13,591 nt of DNA from Pseudomonadota bacterium (GTDB taxonomy: Bacteria; Verrucomicrobiota; Verrucomicrobiia; Chthoniobacterales; UBA6821): NCBI GenBank assembly GCA_009928265.1, contig RFPR01000015.1:8073-21663 (forward strand), written 5' to 3'. Numbering within the stretch: the stretch's first letter is position 1; each line of letters opens with the position of its first letter. This document shows positions 1-6,849 of this stretch, piece after piece. Position numbers and translations under genes: made by a program. Under the pieces are notes generated by a model that did not search any database, was not told the origin of the DNA, and saw only the letters and a program-made list of their open reading frames with translations.

Positions 1-197
1 ACCTCGTCGAGCGCGCCGCCAGAGACATCGACGATCTTTCCAAAGACAACCCTTCGCTCCTCGATGGCCAAGGGAGGTTTCGCCGCACGGAATACCTTAT
101 CGGCCACCGAAAGGGCTTTTTTACCGCTGATGCGGATCACCGCCAGCGCCCCCTCGCCGGGAGGCGTGGCGATTGCGGCGATGGTCTCCCCCTGCAC
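1..197 (-). CDS. mnmE: MnmE (TrmE), tRNA uridine-34 modification GTPase, N-terminal fragment
   Basis: This is the 5' end of a minus-strand gene that runs off the left edge; about 65 codons are present. The reading contains ETIAAIATPPGEGALAVIRI followed by SG. That is the highly conserved start of MnmE, the N-terminal domain that binds a folate one-carbon carrier. MnmE works with MnmG to install the aminomethyl-type group at C5 of wobble uridine in certain tRNAs. The GTPase domain lies outside the window. I chose the GTG at 195-197 because the family motif begins only a few residues later, no ATG is available between it and the hisC stop, and a purine-rich AAAGGGG sits a few bases upstream. 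The gene starts 13 bases after the hisC stop on the same strand, so the two may share a transcript although their functions are unrelated. Confidence 0.9.
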   Translation of the reverse strand, partial: MQGETIAAIATPPGEGALAVIRISGKKALSVADKVFRAAKPPLAIEERRVVFGKIVDVSGGALDE

Positions 198-210
198 GAA
201 TTCCCCTTTT

Positions 211-1326
211 TCAGGCCGGCAGCTTTCCGTCCTTAGCGAGTGCCTTCATCTCCTCGATACAACGGCGGTTCTGATCCATGGTGCCGACGGAGATGCGGAT
301 CCACTCGGGAAGGCCGTAGCTGGCCATCGCCCGCAGGATGATTCCCTTGCGGAGCATCGACTGGAAGAGAGCATTGCCGTCGCCGACATTCACGAGGACG
401 AAGTTGGCGACACTCGGGACATACTCGAGTCCCATCGCCGCAAACTCGCGCTCCAGATACTCGCGGCCCTCATGCGTGAGTTCGCGGGTCTTCCTCATAT
501 GCTCCTCATCGAGGAGTCCCGCGAGAGCGCCTGCCTGCGCGATGCCGTTGGCGTTGAAGGGCTGCCGCGTCCGCTGGAGCACGGCGGCCAACTCCGGCGT
601 GGTGACGCCGTAGCCTATGCGGAGGTTCGCCAGGCCCATGATCTTGGAGAAGGTCCGCATGACGACGACATTGCGACCTTCGCCGACATACTTCAGGACA
701 TCGGGTGCGACCCCCTCGTCAAGGAATTCGTAGTAGGCCTCGTCAAAGACCACCAAAACATGAGCGGGAACCCTCGCCATGAAGCGGTCGATCGCCTCCT
801 GCCCGACGAGGGTACCTGTGGGATTATTAGGATTGGCAAGGAAGAGGACGCGGGTCTTGGAATTGATCGCCGCAAACATGGCTTCAAGATCGGCGGTGAA
901 GCCGGGATCAGGGACCTCAACCGTATCGGCGCCAAAAAGCTGTGCCATGAGCTTGTAGACCGCGAAAGAGTGACGTGCCACGACGACCTCGTCACCGGGA
1001 CGGAAAAAGGCATGTCCGATAAACTCGATGATCTCGTTGGAGCCATTGCCCAGAACGATATTCTCACGGGCAAAGCCAAACCCCAAACGCTCCGCGATCG
1101 CGCCTCGCAGTTCATAGCCGCCGCCATCGGGGTAGAAATGGGAACGCTCCAGCGTACGGCGCATCGCTTCGAGTGCCTTGGGCGAGGGACCAAGCGGGTT
1201 TTCGTTGGAAGCTAGCTTGATGATCTCCTCCTCGCGCAGACCGAGATCACGGGCCAGTTCCTCGACGGGTTTGCCCGGCTCGTAGACGGTCAGCTTCAGG
1301 ACATGCTCATGGGCGCTTTTCCACAT
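211..1326 (-). CDS. hisC: Histidinol-phosphate aminotransferase HisC (PLP-dependent, class I/II)
   Basis: The 371-residue length is normal for HisC. The enzyme transfers an amino group from glutamate to imidazole acetol phosphate in histidine biosynthesis, in the cytoplasm. Visible family motifs, in order, are SNENPLGPS (40-48), YPDGGGYELR (65-74), NGSNE (94-98), the NPNNPTG cofactor motif (165-171), FDEAYYEF (194-201) with Asp195 expected to pair with the pyridine nitrogen, and RTFSKIMGLANLRIGYG (224-240) with Lys228 as the likely Schiff-base lysine. The ATG at 1324-1326 gives a standard N-terminus, but no strong ribosome site precedes it. The gene is divergent from the dehydrogenase at 1430, leaving a 103-base shared upstream region. 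Some relatives act on aromatic amino acids; the motif pattern fits HisC best. Confidence 0.93.
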   Translation of the reverse strand: MWKSAHEHVLKLTVYEPGKPVEELARDLGLREEEIIKLASNENPLGPSPKALEAMRRTLERSHFYPDGGGYELRGAIAERLGFGFARENIVLGNGSNEIIEFIGHAFFRPGDEVVVARHSFAVYKLMAQLFGADTVEVPDPGFTADLEAMFAAINSKTRVLFLANPNNPTGTLVGQEAIDRFMARVPAHVLVVFDEAYYEFLDEGVAPDVLKYVGEGRNVVVMRTFSKIMGLANLRIGYGVTTPELAAVLQRTRQPFNANGIAQAGALAGLLDEEHMRKTRELTHEGREYLEREFAAMGLEYVPSVANFVLVNVGDGNALFQSMLRKGIILRAMASYGLPEWIRISVGTMDQNRRCIEEMKALAKDGKLPA

Positions 1327-1429
1327 GTGGCGAGACTAGTGGGCCACGGGAAGCGAGGAAAGTGGGAAGGCACAGGTTCGGCCGATTTGATCTGGCGCTC
1401 GGGAACCGAAGAACGGAAGCTGACTCATC

Positions 1430-2263
1430 ATGTCCACCATCCTCATCACGGGAGCCTCCACCGGATTCGGCCGATCCCTCGCCACGGAAGCGTTAGATCG
1501 CGGTCATCAGGTCGCATTGGCCGTCCGCACTCCGGAAAGTGTCGCCGATCTCGTGGCGGCCCATCCGGGAAAGGCCCATGCGATTCGATTTGATCTGACC
1601 AAACCCGCCGATGCGGAACGTGCCGTCCGCGAGACAATCGAGCAGTTCGGCTCACTCGATGTCTTGATCAATAATGCCGGATACGGGCTGCTTGCCGCGC
1701 TTGAGGAAACAACGGACGACCAGCTGTCCCGCAACCTAGAGACCAACTTCACCGGTCCCTTCCGCTTGATCCGTGCGGCGCTCCCCGTGATGCGGGCTCA
1801 AAAATCAGGCCGCATCATCAGCCTCTCGGCCATTGCGGCCTACGCAAACCATCCCGGCTTCGCTGTGTATGCAGGAGCCAAGGCGGCGCTCGACGCAGCC
1901 TGTGATGCCGCTGCACAGGAGACCGCCGCCTTCGGCATCAAATTTACCCAGGTGATTCCGGGGCCCTTCCGGACCGACTTTATCGGCCGTTCACTCGACC
2001 ATGCTGAGCGTCTGCCTGACTACGAGGCAACAGTCGGGAAATTCGGTGCTTATCTGGCCAAGGTCAACGGGAAGCAACCGGGCGATCCCGTGGCGGCATC
2101 ACGCCTGATCCTAGACCTTCTTAATGAGGAAAAGCCTCCCTTCAGGCTGGTGATCGGCCATTACGCCACCACCATGCTCGCCAAGAAGATCGCGGCCAAC
2201 GCCTCTGAACTGGAAGCCTGGAAGGAGCGGGGACTTGCAACTGATTTCCCTGCAGGCAGCTAA
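1430..2263 (+). CDS. Short-chain dehydrogenase/reductase (SDR family), substrate unknown
   Basis: A classical SDR of 277 residues. The N-terminal Rossmann motif is TGASTGFG (7-14), Asp55 (FDLT) is at the place that contacts the adenine ring, NNAGYG is at 81-86, and the active-site pair is Tyr147 and Lys151 (YAGAK). The ribose-side residue after beta-strand 2 is Arg33 (AVRTPE), which resembles NADP(H)-preferring members. The catalytic serine normally lies 13 residues before the tyrosine. Here that residue is Ala134, with serines at 131 and 133 instead, so the active site may be slightly altered. The C-terminal part (about 190-277) is longer than in minimal SDRs and may help bind substrate. The substrate cannot be read from the sequence. 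The gene is alone on the plus strand, and its stop lies 10 bases before the 3' end of a convergent tRNA gene. Confidence 0.88.
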   Translation: MSTILITGASTGFGRSLATEALDRGHQVALAVRTPESVADLVAAHPGKAHAIRFDLTKPADAERAVRETIEQFGSLDVLINNAGYGLLAALEETTDDQLSRNLETNFTGPFRLIRAALPVMRAQKSGRIISLSAIAAYANHPGFAVYAGAKAALDAACDAAAQETAAFGIKFTQVIPGPFRTDFIGRSLDHAERLPDYEATVGKFGAYLAKVNGKQPGDPVAASRLILDLLNEEKPPFRLVIGHYATTMLAKKIAANASELEAWKERGLATDFPAGS

Positions 2264-2273
2264 ACAGGAAAGG

Positions 2274-2348
2274 TGGTGCGCGATACAGGGTTCGAACCTG
2301 TGACTTCTTGCGTGTGAAGCAAGCGCTCTACCGCTGAGCTAATCGCGC
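2274..2348 (-). tRNA. tRNA-Val (anticodon CAC)
   Basis: Read on the minus strand, the sequence folds as a full cloverleaf. The acceptor stem GCGCGAT pairs with ATCGCGC, the D arm contains GCTC/GAGC, and the anticodon stem CTTGC/GCAAG carries the loop TTCACAC. The T arm is ACAGG-TTCGAAC-CCTGT. The discriminator base is A and the CCA end is encoded (2274-2276). The anticodon is CAC, which reads the valine codon GUG. The 3' end faces the SDR gene and the 5' end faces the rhodopsin spacer. Confidence 0.96.
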
Positions 2349-2355
2349 ATGTTGT

Positions 2356-2361
2356 TTATTA
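2356..2361 (-). promoter_or_regulatory. Possible -10 element of the tRNA-Val gene
   Basis: On the minus strand a TAATAA hexamer ends 7 bases before the first base of the mature tRNA, where a -10 box of a leader-less tRNA transcript would lie. I do not see a convincing -35 box 17 bases further upstream, so this is only a positional candidate. Confidence 0.25.
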
Positions 2362-2515
2362 AAAAGCACTTGCAGAAGTACCAGCGAGGGCGGAACGCCT
2401 GCTTTGTGAGAAAAATTGTACCCTTGCCTTTCTGATTCGCAAGCAGATTGGAGGTATTCAAAAAACGCTTGAACCCACCAAGGATTTCTTAGCTTCGCTC
2501 GTTCTACCCCGGTCT

Positions 2516-2581
2516 TTGACACTGGACGGTTTAGAAGAATCAGGTGCGGAGGTTAAAATATTTTTGATTTTTTAATCTTTA
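2516..2581 (+). promoter_or_regulatory. Candidate promoter region of the rhodopsin gene
   Basis: A perfect TTGACA occurs at 2516-2521, and a 29-base block with only one G and one C (2553-2581) contains TAAAAT (2554-2559) and TAATCT (2573-2578). No pair of these has the ideal 16-18 base spacing, so the exact -35/-10 combination is unresolved. The block ends about 50 bases before the rhodopsin ATG, a suitable distance for a promoter with a short leader. No Shine-Dalgarno sequence precedes the ATG. Confidence 0.35.
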
Positions 2582-2630
2582 GGTGTGTAATCACAAATGT
2601 CGGTAATTCAACAACCCACTCCCCAATAAC

Positions 2631-3422
2631 ATGAAGTTACGTTCCCATCTCCCCAAACTATCGTTGATAGCATTTGCGGCCCTCCTCATCCCTGCGAAAG
2701 CCCAGGCTTCCGCAGGAGTTGTCCTTGAGCCAAATGATTTTGTCGGAATTTCTTTCTGGCTGATCTCCATGGCGCTTGTCGCCTCCACCGCGTTTTTCTT
2801 CCTCGAAACCCAACGGGTTTCTGGAAAGTGGAAGACCTCCCTCACCGTCTCCGGACTCGTGACCTTAGTTGCCGCCGTTCACTACTTCTACATGCGTGAG
2901 GTTTGGGTAACCACCCACGACACCCCGACCGTCTACCGCTACATCGACTGGCTCATCACTGTGCCACTCCTCATGGTGGAGTTCTTCCTGATCCTCTCGG
3001 CAATCACAAAGGTTCCCACGAGCGTTTTCTGGCGCTTGCTGATTGGAACCCTTGTCATGCTTGTCGGCGGATATGTGGGCGAGGCCGGTTATGTTGCTGC
3101 ACTTCCAGCATTCATTGTTGGAATGCTAGGTTGGGCCTTCATCCTTTTTGAGATTTTCTTCGGTGAAGCCAGCCGTATCAACGCTCACCAGTCACCTCCT
3201 GCAGTCAAGACGGCATTCAACCTCATGCGTCTGATTGTCACCTTCGGATGGGCGATCTATCCCATTGGTTACTACGTCGGTTACCTCACCGGAATGAGTC
3301 ACGACGATAGCATGAAAGGCCTCAATATTGTTTATAACTTGGCCGACGTGCTCAACAAAATTGCCTTTGGTGTCATCATTTGGGCTGCTGCTGTCAACGA
3401 GACAGACGCCCACGCCAAGTAA
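2631..3422 (+). CDS. Proteorhodopsin, green-type light-driven proton pump
   Basis: This 263-residue seven-helix membrane protein carries retinal and pumps protons outward in light. Residues 1 to about 26 look like a signal peptide (basic start, hydrophobic core, AQA before SAG), as in many proteorhodopsins. Helix C carries RYIDWLITVPLLMVEFF (103-119). Asp106 is the proton acceptor, Thr110 and Glu117 complete the DTE pump pattern, and Arg103 precedes them. Leu114 is at the tuning position where leucine or methionine gives green absorption and glutamine gives blue. His84 (HYFYMRE) matches the conserved partner of the acceptor. Lys243 (LADVLNKIAFG) is the retinal Schiff-base lysine. Phe161 sits where antenna-binding xanthorhodopsins have glycine, so carotenoid antenna binding is unlikely. 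The retinal pathway follows immediately downstream. All key residues are intact. Confidence 0.96.
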   Translation: MKLRSHLPKLSLIAFAALLIPAKAQASAGVVLEPNDFVGISFWLISMALVASTAFFFLETQRVSGKWKTSLTVSGLVTLVAAVHYFYMREVWVTTHDTPTVYRYIDWLITVPLLMVEFFLILSAITKVPTSVFWRLLIGTLVMLVGGYVGEAGYVAALPAFIVGMLGWAFILFEIFFGEASRINAHQSPPAVKTAFNLMRLIVTFGWAIYPIGYYVGYLTGMSHDDSMKGLNIVYNLADVLNKIAFGVIIWAAAVNETDAHAK

Positions 3423-3437
3423 GGTTTAGGGGTTTCC

Positions 3438-3464
3438 CCGTGCGTCGGTCCATCCGGCGCACGG
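3438..3464 (+). terminator. Hairpin between rhodopsin and crtE, possible terminator or attenuator
   Basis: CCGTGCGTCGG (3438-3448) and CCGGCGCACGG (3454-3464) form an 11-base-pair stem with one G-T wobble and a five-base loop. It starts 16 bases after the rhodopsin stop. The stem is GC-rich, but the following bases (CTCCTTGATTA) are not a proper T-run, so full termination is doubtful. It could partly end transcription or protect the 3' end of the rhodopsin mRNA, which would raise the pump transcript above the enzyme transcript. Confidence 0.45.
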
Positions 3465-3517
3465 CTCCTTGATTAAAGAAGGATAGTTCTCGGGCTATAT
3501 CCTCTGGGTCTATCTCC

Positions 3518-4435
3518 ATGTCCACGATTCCGAAAATAAGAGTCGGAGCACGACTCTGTGGAGAGTCTCTCCTCGGTGTGGTGGAGGAGAGGATGACGGA
3601 AGCAGTCCATGCTTCGCTAGCTGGATTGGCGGGTTTGATCAAAGGTCGCTCGGACTCTACCCGCGCGGCGGCATATCATCTCTCCTCTGGTGGGCGGCGT
3701 ATTCGTGCCAAACTTGCGCTCTCCGCAGGCACCGCCCTTGGGCTTCCTCCGGAGGATTCGGTGGCCATCGCCTCCTGTGTGGAGCTCATTCATAACGCTT
3801 CCCTTGTTCACGATGATCTGGAGGATCGCCAGCAATTCCGTCGTGGAGTCGAGACCGTTCACGCAGCCTATGGCTTCCATGTCGCCCTATGTTCCGGGGA
3901 TTTGCTCCTCTCGGCCGCCTATGCAGCTCTTGCGCGATTCAGTAATGTCCTTCTCCTTCCCGAGTTGATCTCCCTTGTGCACGCGCGAGTTGCGGTCGTG
4001 ATAGGAGGTCAGTGCGCACGACTGGTTCCAATCGGTGATGAAGAGCGCGACATGGCCGCATACGATGCCATCGCTTCCGCGAAGTCGGGTGCACTTTTGA
4101 GTCTTCCGCTGGAACTTGCCCTCAAGGGTTCCTCCAAAGGGATGTGGTCGGAGGATGCGCGCCGCGCCGCGGAGCACTTCGCCATCGGATATCAGATCGC
4201 CGATGACATGGAGGATCTGGAGCAAGATCGCGAGAATCTTTCCGTTAATGCACTGCTGGTAATCCAAGCGGCAAGCCGATGCCAGATCAACGAGGCAGCG
4301 AAGAAAGCGCGCAGTCACGCGCTCAAGCATCTGTCCAAGTCAGCCTCTCTTGCTGGATCACTTCCCAACGGTTCCGGAGCGTTGCTTCGTGAGCTTGCCC
4401 AGGAACTCTCTCGTCGCCTCGAAGGGATGCACTGA
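3518..4435 (+). CDS. crtE: Polyprenyl diphosphate synthase, probable geranylgeranyl diphosphate synthase CrtE
   Basis: It condenses isopentenyl diphosphate units into a linear prenyl diphosphate. In this cluster that should be C20 geranylgeranyl diphosphate for phytoene synthesis. The 305-residue reading has GGRRIR (58-63, usually GGKRxRP), the first Asp-rich motif DDLEDRQQFRRG (99-110), GGQ (163-165), an AKSGALL lysine region (188-194) and the second Asp-rich motif DDMED (229-233). Ala94 and Ser95 just before the first motif are small, so nothing there limits the product to C15; chain length is otherwise not readable. After Gln165 the usual aspartate is replaced (GGQCARL). The ATG at 3518 has no good ribosome site. 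An internal ATG at 3593 has GGAGG five bases upstream and would give 280 residues. The N-terminal helix looks family-like, so I keep the longer form. Confidence 0.87.
   Translation: MSTIPKIRVGARLCGESLLGVVEERMTEAVHASLAGLAGLIKGRSDSTRAAAYHLSSGGRRIRAKLALSAGTALGLPPEDSVAIASCVELIHNASLVHDDLEDRQQFRRGVETVHAAYGFHVALCSGDLLLSAAYAALARFSNVLLLPELISLVHARVAVVIGGQCARLVPIGDEERDMAAYDAIASAKSGALLSLPLELALKGSSKGMWSEDARRAAEHFAIGYQIADDMEDLEQDRENLSVNALLVIQAASRCQINEAAKKARSHALKHLSKSASLAGSLPNGSGALLRELAQELSRRLEGMH
3583..3587 (+). promoter_or_regulatory. Shine-Dalgarno sequence that may set an internal crtE start at 3593
   Basis: GGAGG lies exactly five bases before an in-frame ATG at 3593-3595. The annotated upstream ATG at 3518 lacks such a site. 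Starting at 3593 would remove 25 residues before the first conserved block. It may also be chance, because the same bases encode a plausible VVEER helix. Confidence 0.4.
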
Positions 4436-4448
4436 TTATCATCCGCCG

Positions 4449-5933
4449 ATGCACGCGCTCGTTATCGGAGCCGGTTATGGAGGCATGGCGGCGGCACTCA
4501 GACTCCGGGCAAAGGGATATCAGGTCACGCTCATTGATCGATGCTCCGGGCTCGGGGGTCGTGCGCAGATTTATGACAGGGAGGGTTTTCGTCACGATGC
4601 CGGTCCCACGGTCATCACGGCGCCGTTTCTTTTTGAAGAGCTTTTTGAGCTTTTTGGAGAAAACTTCCATGACCATGTAAAACTTGTGCCACTGAAACCG
4701 TGGTATCGTTTCAGATACTCCGACGGCACCACCTTTGATTACGGCGGGACGCTCGAGGAGACGCTTGAAGAAATTGGGCGCATCGAACCCAAGGACCGTG
4801 AGGGGTATTTGAACCTCGTGGAGCATTCCAAGCGAATTTACAAAGTCGGTTTTGAAGAGCTTTCCTCGGTCTCTTTTCACCGCGTCTCAACCATGGTGCA
4901 GCAGATTCCCAAACTTCTGCGCCTGCGTAACTATGAAACGGTCTGGCAAATGGTCTGCCGTTATCTCACCAGTCCCAAGCTGCGGCAGGCCTTCTCAATA
5001 CAACCCCTCCTTGTTGGAGGAAATCCCTTCGACACAACGAGCATATATTCCCTGATCCATTATCTGGAGAGGGCACACGGCGTTCATTTTGCGATGGGTG
5101 GCACTGCGGCGATTACCTCTGCACTCGGAAGCCTCATGGAGAGGCATCAGATCTCGACCAGGTTGAATACAACGATCGAGCGGATCATCGTGGAGGATAG
5201 GAAGGCGACAGGGGCGCTCTTGGAGGGCGGGGAGATGGTCAAGGCCGACCTCGTCGTCACCAACACCGACCCGGCTCACCTGTACGGCAATCTGATCAGT
5301 TCCAAGAAACAGGCGCTCTCCTCGCGACTCAAGCTTGCTGCGACAAAATACTCCATGGGACTCTTTGTTCTCTATTTCGGAACGACGCGCATCTACCCGG
5401 AGGTCGCCCACCACACGATCTGGCTTGGCCCAAGGTATCAGGAGTTGCTCAAGGATATCTTCGACCGAAAAATCCTGGCTGATGACTTTTCACTTTACCT
5501 ACATCGTCCGACAGCCACGGATCCAAGCTTCGCGCCTCCGGGATGCGACAGCTTTTATGTCCTTTGCCCAGTGCCGAATCTGCAGTCCGGTATCGATTGG
5601 AGCATCCAGGGACCCAGACTTCGGGATCGGATCGTCAAGGCCTTGGAAGAAACGATTCTCCCGGAGCTTTCCTCCACGATCAGGGCGGATTTTTTCAAAA
5701 CTCCGGAGGATTTTAGGAATGAGTACCTGAGTATCCATGGGGCAGGTTTTTCTATCGCCCCCATTTTCCGTCAGTCTGCATGGTTTCGCTTTCATAATAA
5801 AGGGGAGGGGATCAGGAATCTCTTCCTCACCGGAGCAGGCACACATCCCGGTGCTGGATTGCCGGGGGTTCTCTGTTCGGCTAAAGTTGTGGATTCCCTA
5901 CTGCCACGTGCCGAAGCCTTCAACCCGGCATGA
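4449..5933 (+). CDS. crtI: Phytoene desaturase CrtI (phytoene to lycopene)
   Basis: A 494-residue FAD-dependent desaturase of the CrtI family, near the usual length of about 490-510. It introduces double bonds into phytoene to give lycopene, probably at the membrane surface. The N-terminal dinucleotide fold is VIGAGYGGMAAAL (5-17) with a downstream acidic residue at the end of strand 2 (TLID, 27-30), then GLGGRA (34-39) and HDAGPTVI (49-56). The C-terminal CrtI signature NLFLTGAGTHPGAGLPG lies at about 457-473. The frame is open from 4350 inside crtE, but the ATG at 4449 is chosen because the FAD motif begins right after it and it falls 13 bases past the crtE stop. No strong ribosome site is seen, so translation may depend on ribosomes finishing crtE. 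The number of desaturation steps is inferred as four, because a lycopene cyclase follows. Confidence 0.95.
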   Translation: MHALVIGAGYGGMAAALRLRAKGYQVTLIDRCSGLGGRAQIYDREGFRHDAGPTVITAPFLFEELFELFGENFHDHVKLVPLKPWYRFRYSDGTTFDYGGTLEETLEEIGRIEPKDREGYLNLVEHSKRIYKVGFEELSSVSFHRVSTMVQQIPKLLRLRNYETVWQMVCRYLTSPKLRQAFSIQPLLVGGNPFDTTSIYSLIHYLERAHGVHFAMGGTAAITSALGSLMERHQISTRLNTTIERIIVEDRKATGALLEGGEMVKADLVVTNTDPAHLYGNLISSKKQALSSRLKLAATKYSMGLFVLYFGTTRIYPEVAHHTIWLGPRYQELLKDIFDRKILADDFSLYLHRPTATDPSFAPPGCDSFYVLCPVPNLQSGIDWSIQGPRLRDRIVKALEETILPELSSTIRADFFKTPEDFRNEYLSIHGAGFSIAPIFRQSAWFRFHNKGEGIRNLFLTGAGTHPGAGLPGVLCSAKVVDSLLPRAEAFNPA

Positions 5934-5940
5934 GTCGGGC

Positions 5941-6849
5941 ATGAGCGCAGCCCTCTCTGCCAACGAGGTCCTCTCGAAGAAGGGGCGCAGCTTTTATTGG
6001 GCGCGACACTTTTTAGGTGCTCGGCATGCGGAGAGAGCAACAAGGCTTTATGCATTTTGTCGCTACCTAGACGATCTCGCCGATGAATCCTCCTCACCTA
6101 ACGAGGCACGCTCAAAAATCGAAGCGGCACGGGAAGATATCCTGAGCGGCGAATCCGCTGATGCCTCGCTCAGCGACGGACTCTCACTGGCCCGAGAGTG
6201 TAGTATTTCGAAAGAGCCGATTCTTGAACTCATCAATGGAATCGCTTCGGATCTGAAGGAGGTTCGGATCGCTGATGCAGATGAACTCATCCGCTACTGC
6301 TACCGCGTGGCCGGCACTGTGGGTCTCATGATGTGCCGCGTTCTCGACGTCAGCTCGCCATCAGCCTACCCCCATGCCGTCGACCTTGGGATTGCCATGC
6401 AATTGACGAACATCTGTCGCGATGTCCTTGAGGATGCCACTATGGGGCGTCGATACCTTCCTGCGACCCTTATCGGAGACCTTTCTCCCCAAGAGTTGAG
6501 CAACCCCAGTTCTACCGTGCGCGCTAAGATTGCCTCAGGCGTCCTCGAGCTCTTAAAACTTTCCGAAGATTACTACCGAAGCGGCGAGGAGGGGCTCTCC
6601 TACCTGCCCTTGCGTGCACGCGGGGCTATCTTGATCGCTTCCAGGCTATACCATGGCATTGGGAGCGATCTTATTTCACGCAAAGGAGATTGCTGGTCCC
6701 AGCGCGCGATGGTCTCCTCCGCTCAAAAGGCGCTTATTACGGTGCAGGCTCTCACGAGCCTCGCACTGAAGGGATCCTTCTGGTCACCTGCCCGCCCTCA
6801 CTGCTCTGAACTCCATGTCGCCCTTTCAGGTCTTGTGATCGCTCCATGA
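5941..6849 (+). CDS. crtB: Phytoene synthase CrtB
   Basis: It joins two geranylgeranyl diphosphates head to head into phytoene, the first committed carotenoid step. The 302 residues contain YAFCRYLDDLADE (37-49) with the first Asp-rich site Asp44/45/48, YRVAGTVGLMM (121-131), and AMQLTNICRDVLEDATMGRRY (152-172) with the second site Asp161/Asp165. These are the hallmarks of trans-isoprenyl head-to-head synthases, and the cluster context makes phytoene rather than squalene the product. The ATG at 5941 is chosen because the frame upstream overlaps crtI and carries no family sequence; it lies 7 bases after the crtI stop. The stop overlaps the crtY start as ATGA, which points to coupled translation. 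The last 20 or so residues look variable, as is common in the family. Confidence 0.95.
   Translation: MSAALSANEVLSKKGRSFYWARHFLGARHAERATRLYAFCRYLDDLADESSSPNEARSKIEAAREDILSGESADASLSDGLSLARECSISKEPILELINGIASDLKEVRIADADELIRYCYRVAGTVGLMMCRVLDVSSPSAYPHAVDLGIAMQLTNICRDVLEDATMGRRYLPATLIGDLSPQELSNPSSTVRAKIASGVLELLKLSEDYYRSGEEGLSYLPLRARGAILIASRLYHGIGSDLISRKGDCWSQRAMVSSAQKALITVQALTSLALKGSFWSPARPHCSELHVALSGLVIAP

Larger units (their letters stand above)
2349..2630. other. 282-base spacer between tRNA-Val and rhodopsin; no convincing gene
   Basis: The spacer is clearly richer in A+T than the genes around it and should hold the promoters of both the minus-strand tRNA and the plus-strand rhodopsin. A minus-strand frame of 64 codons (2328-2522) is open here, but it runs through the tRNA gene, has no recognisable motif and is judged spurious. 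Two short inverted repeats are visible (CTTGC at 2423-2427 with GCAAG at 2439-2443, and TTCAA at 2457-2461 with TTGAA at 2469-2473). Both are too short to call functional. Confidence 0.6.

Noticed and set aside
64..1215. Long plus-strand open frame (383 codons) across the hisC region
   Set aside because: It is antisense to hisC, whose minus-strand product carries all family motifs. The plus-strand translation has none and is a codon-bias shadow.
2274..2348. tRNA-Val as the attachment site through which the rhodopsin cassette entered
   Set aside because: Integrating elements usually use the 3' end of a tRNA, which here faces the SDR gene and not the cassette. I see no second copy of the tRNA end near 8930 and no integrase gene.
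2328..2522. Small minus-strand frame of 64 codons in the spacer before rhodopsin
   Set aside because: It reads through the tRNA-Val gene, has no recognised motif and no clear ribosome site. Another minus-strand frame in the same stretch is also open for a while, so openness means little here.
2631..3422. Sodium-pumping, chloride-pumping or sensory rhodopsin
   Set aside because: The helix C residues are the DTE proton-pump set, not NDQ or NTQ, and no transducer gene is adjacent.
4350..4448. Upstream extension of crtI overlapping crtE
   Set aside because: The extra 33 residues have no family character, and the FAD motif starts directly after the ATG at 4449.
5737..5940. Upstream extension of crtB inside crtI
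   Set aside because: It overlaps the conserved C-terminal signature of crtI in another frame and resembles no phytoene synthase N-terminus.
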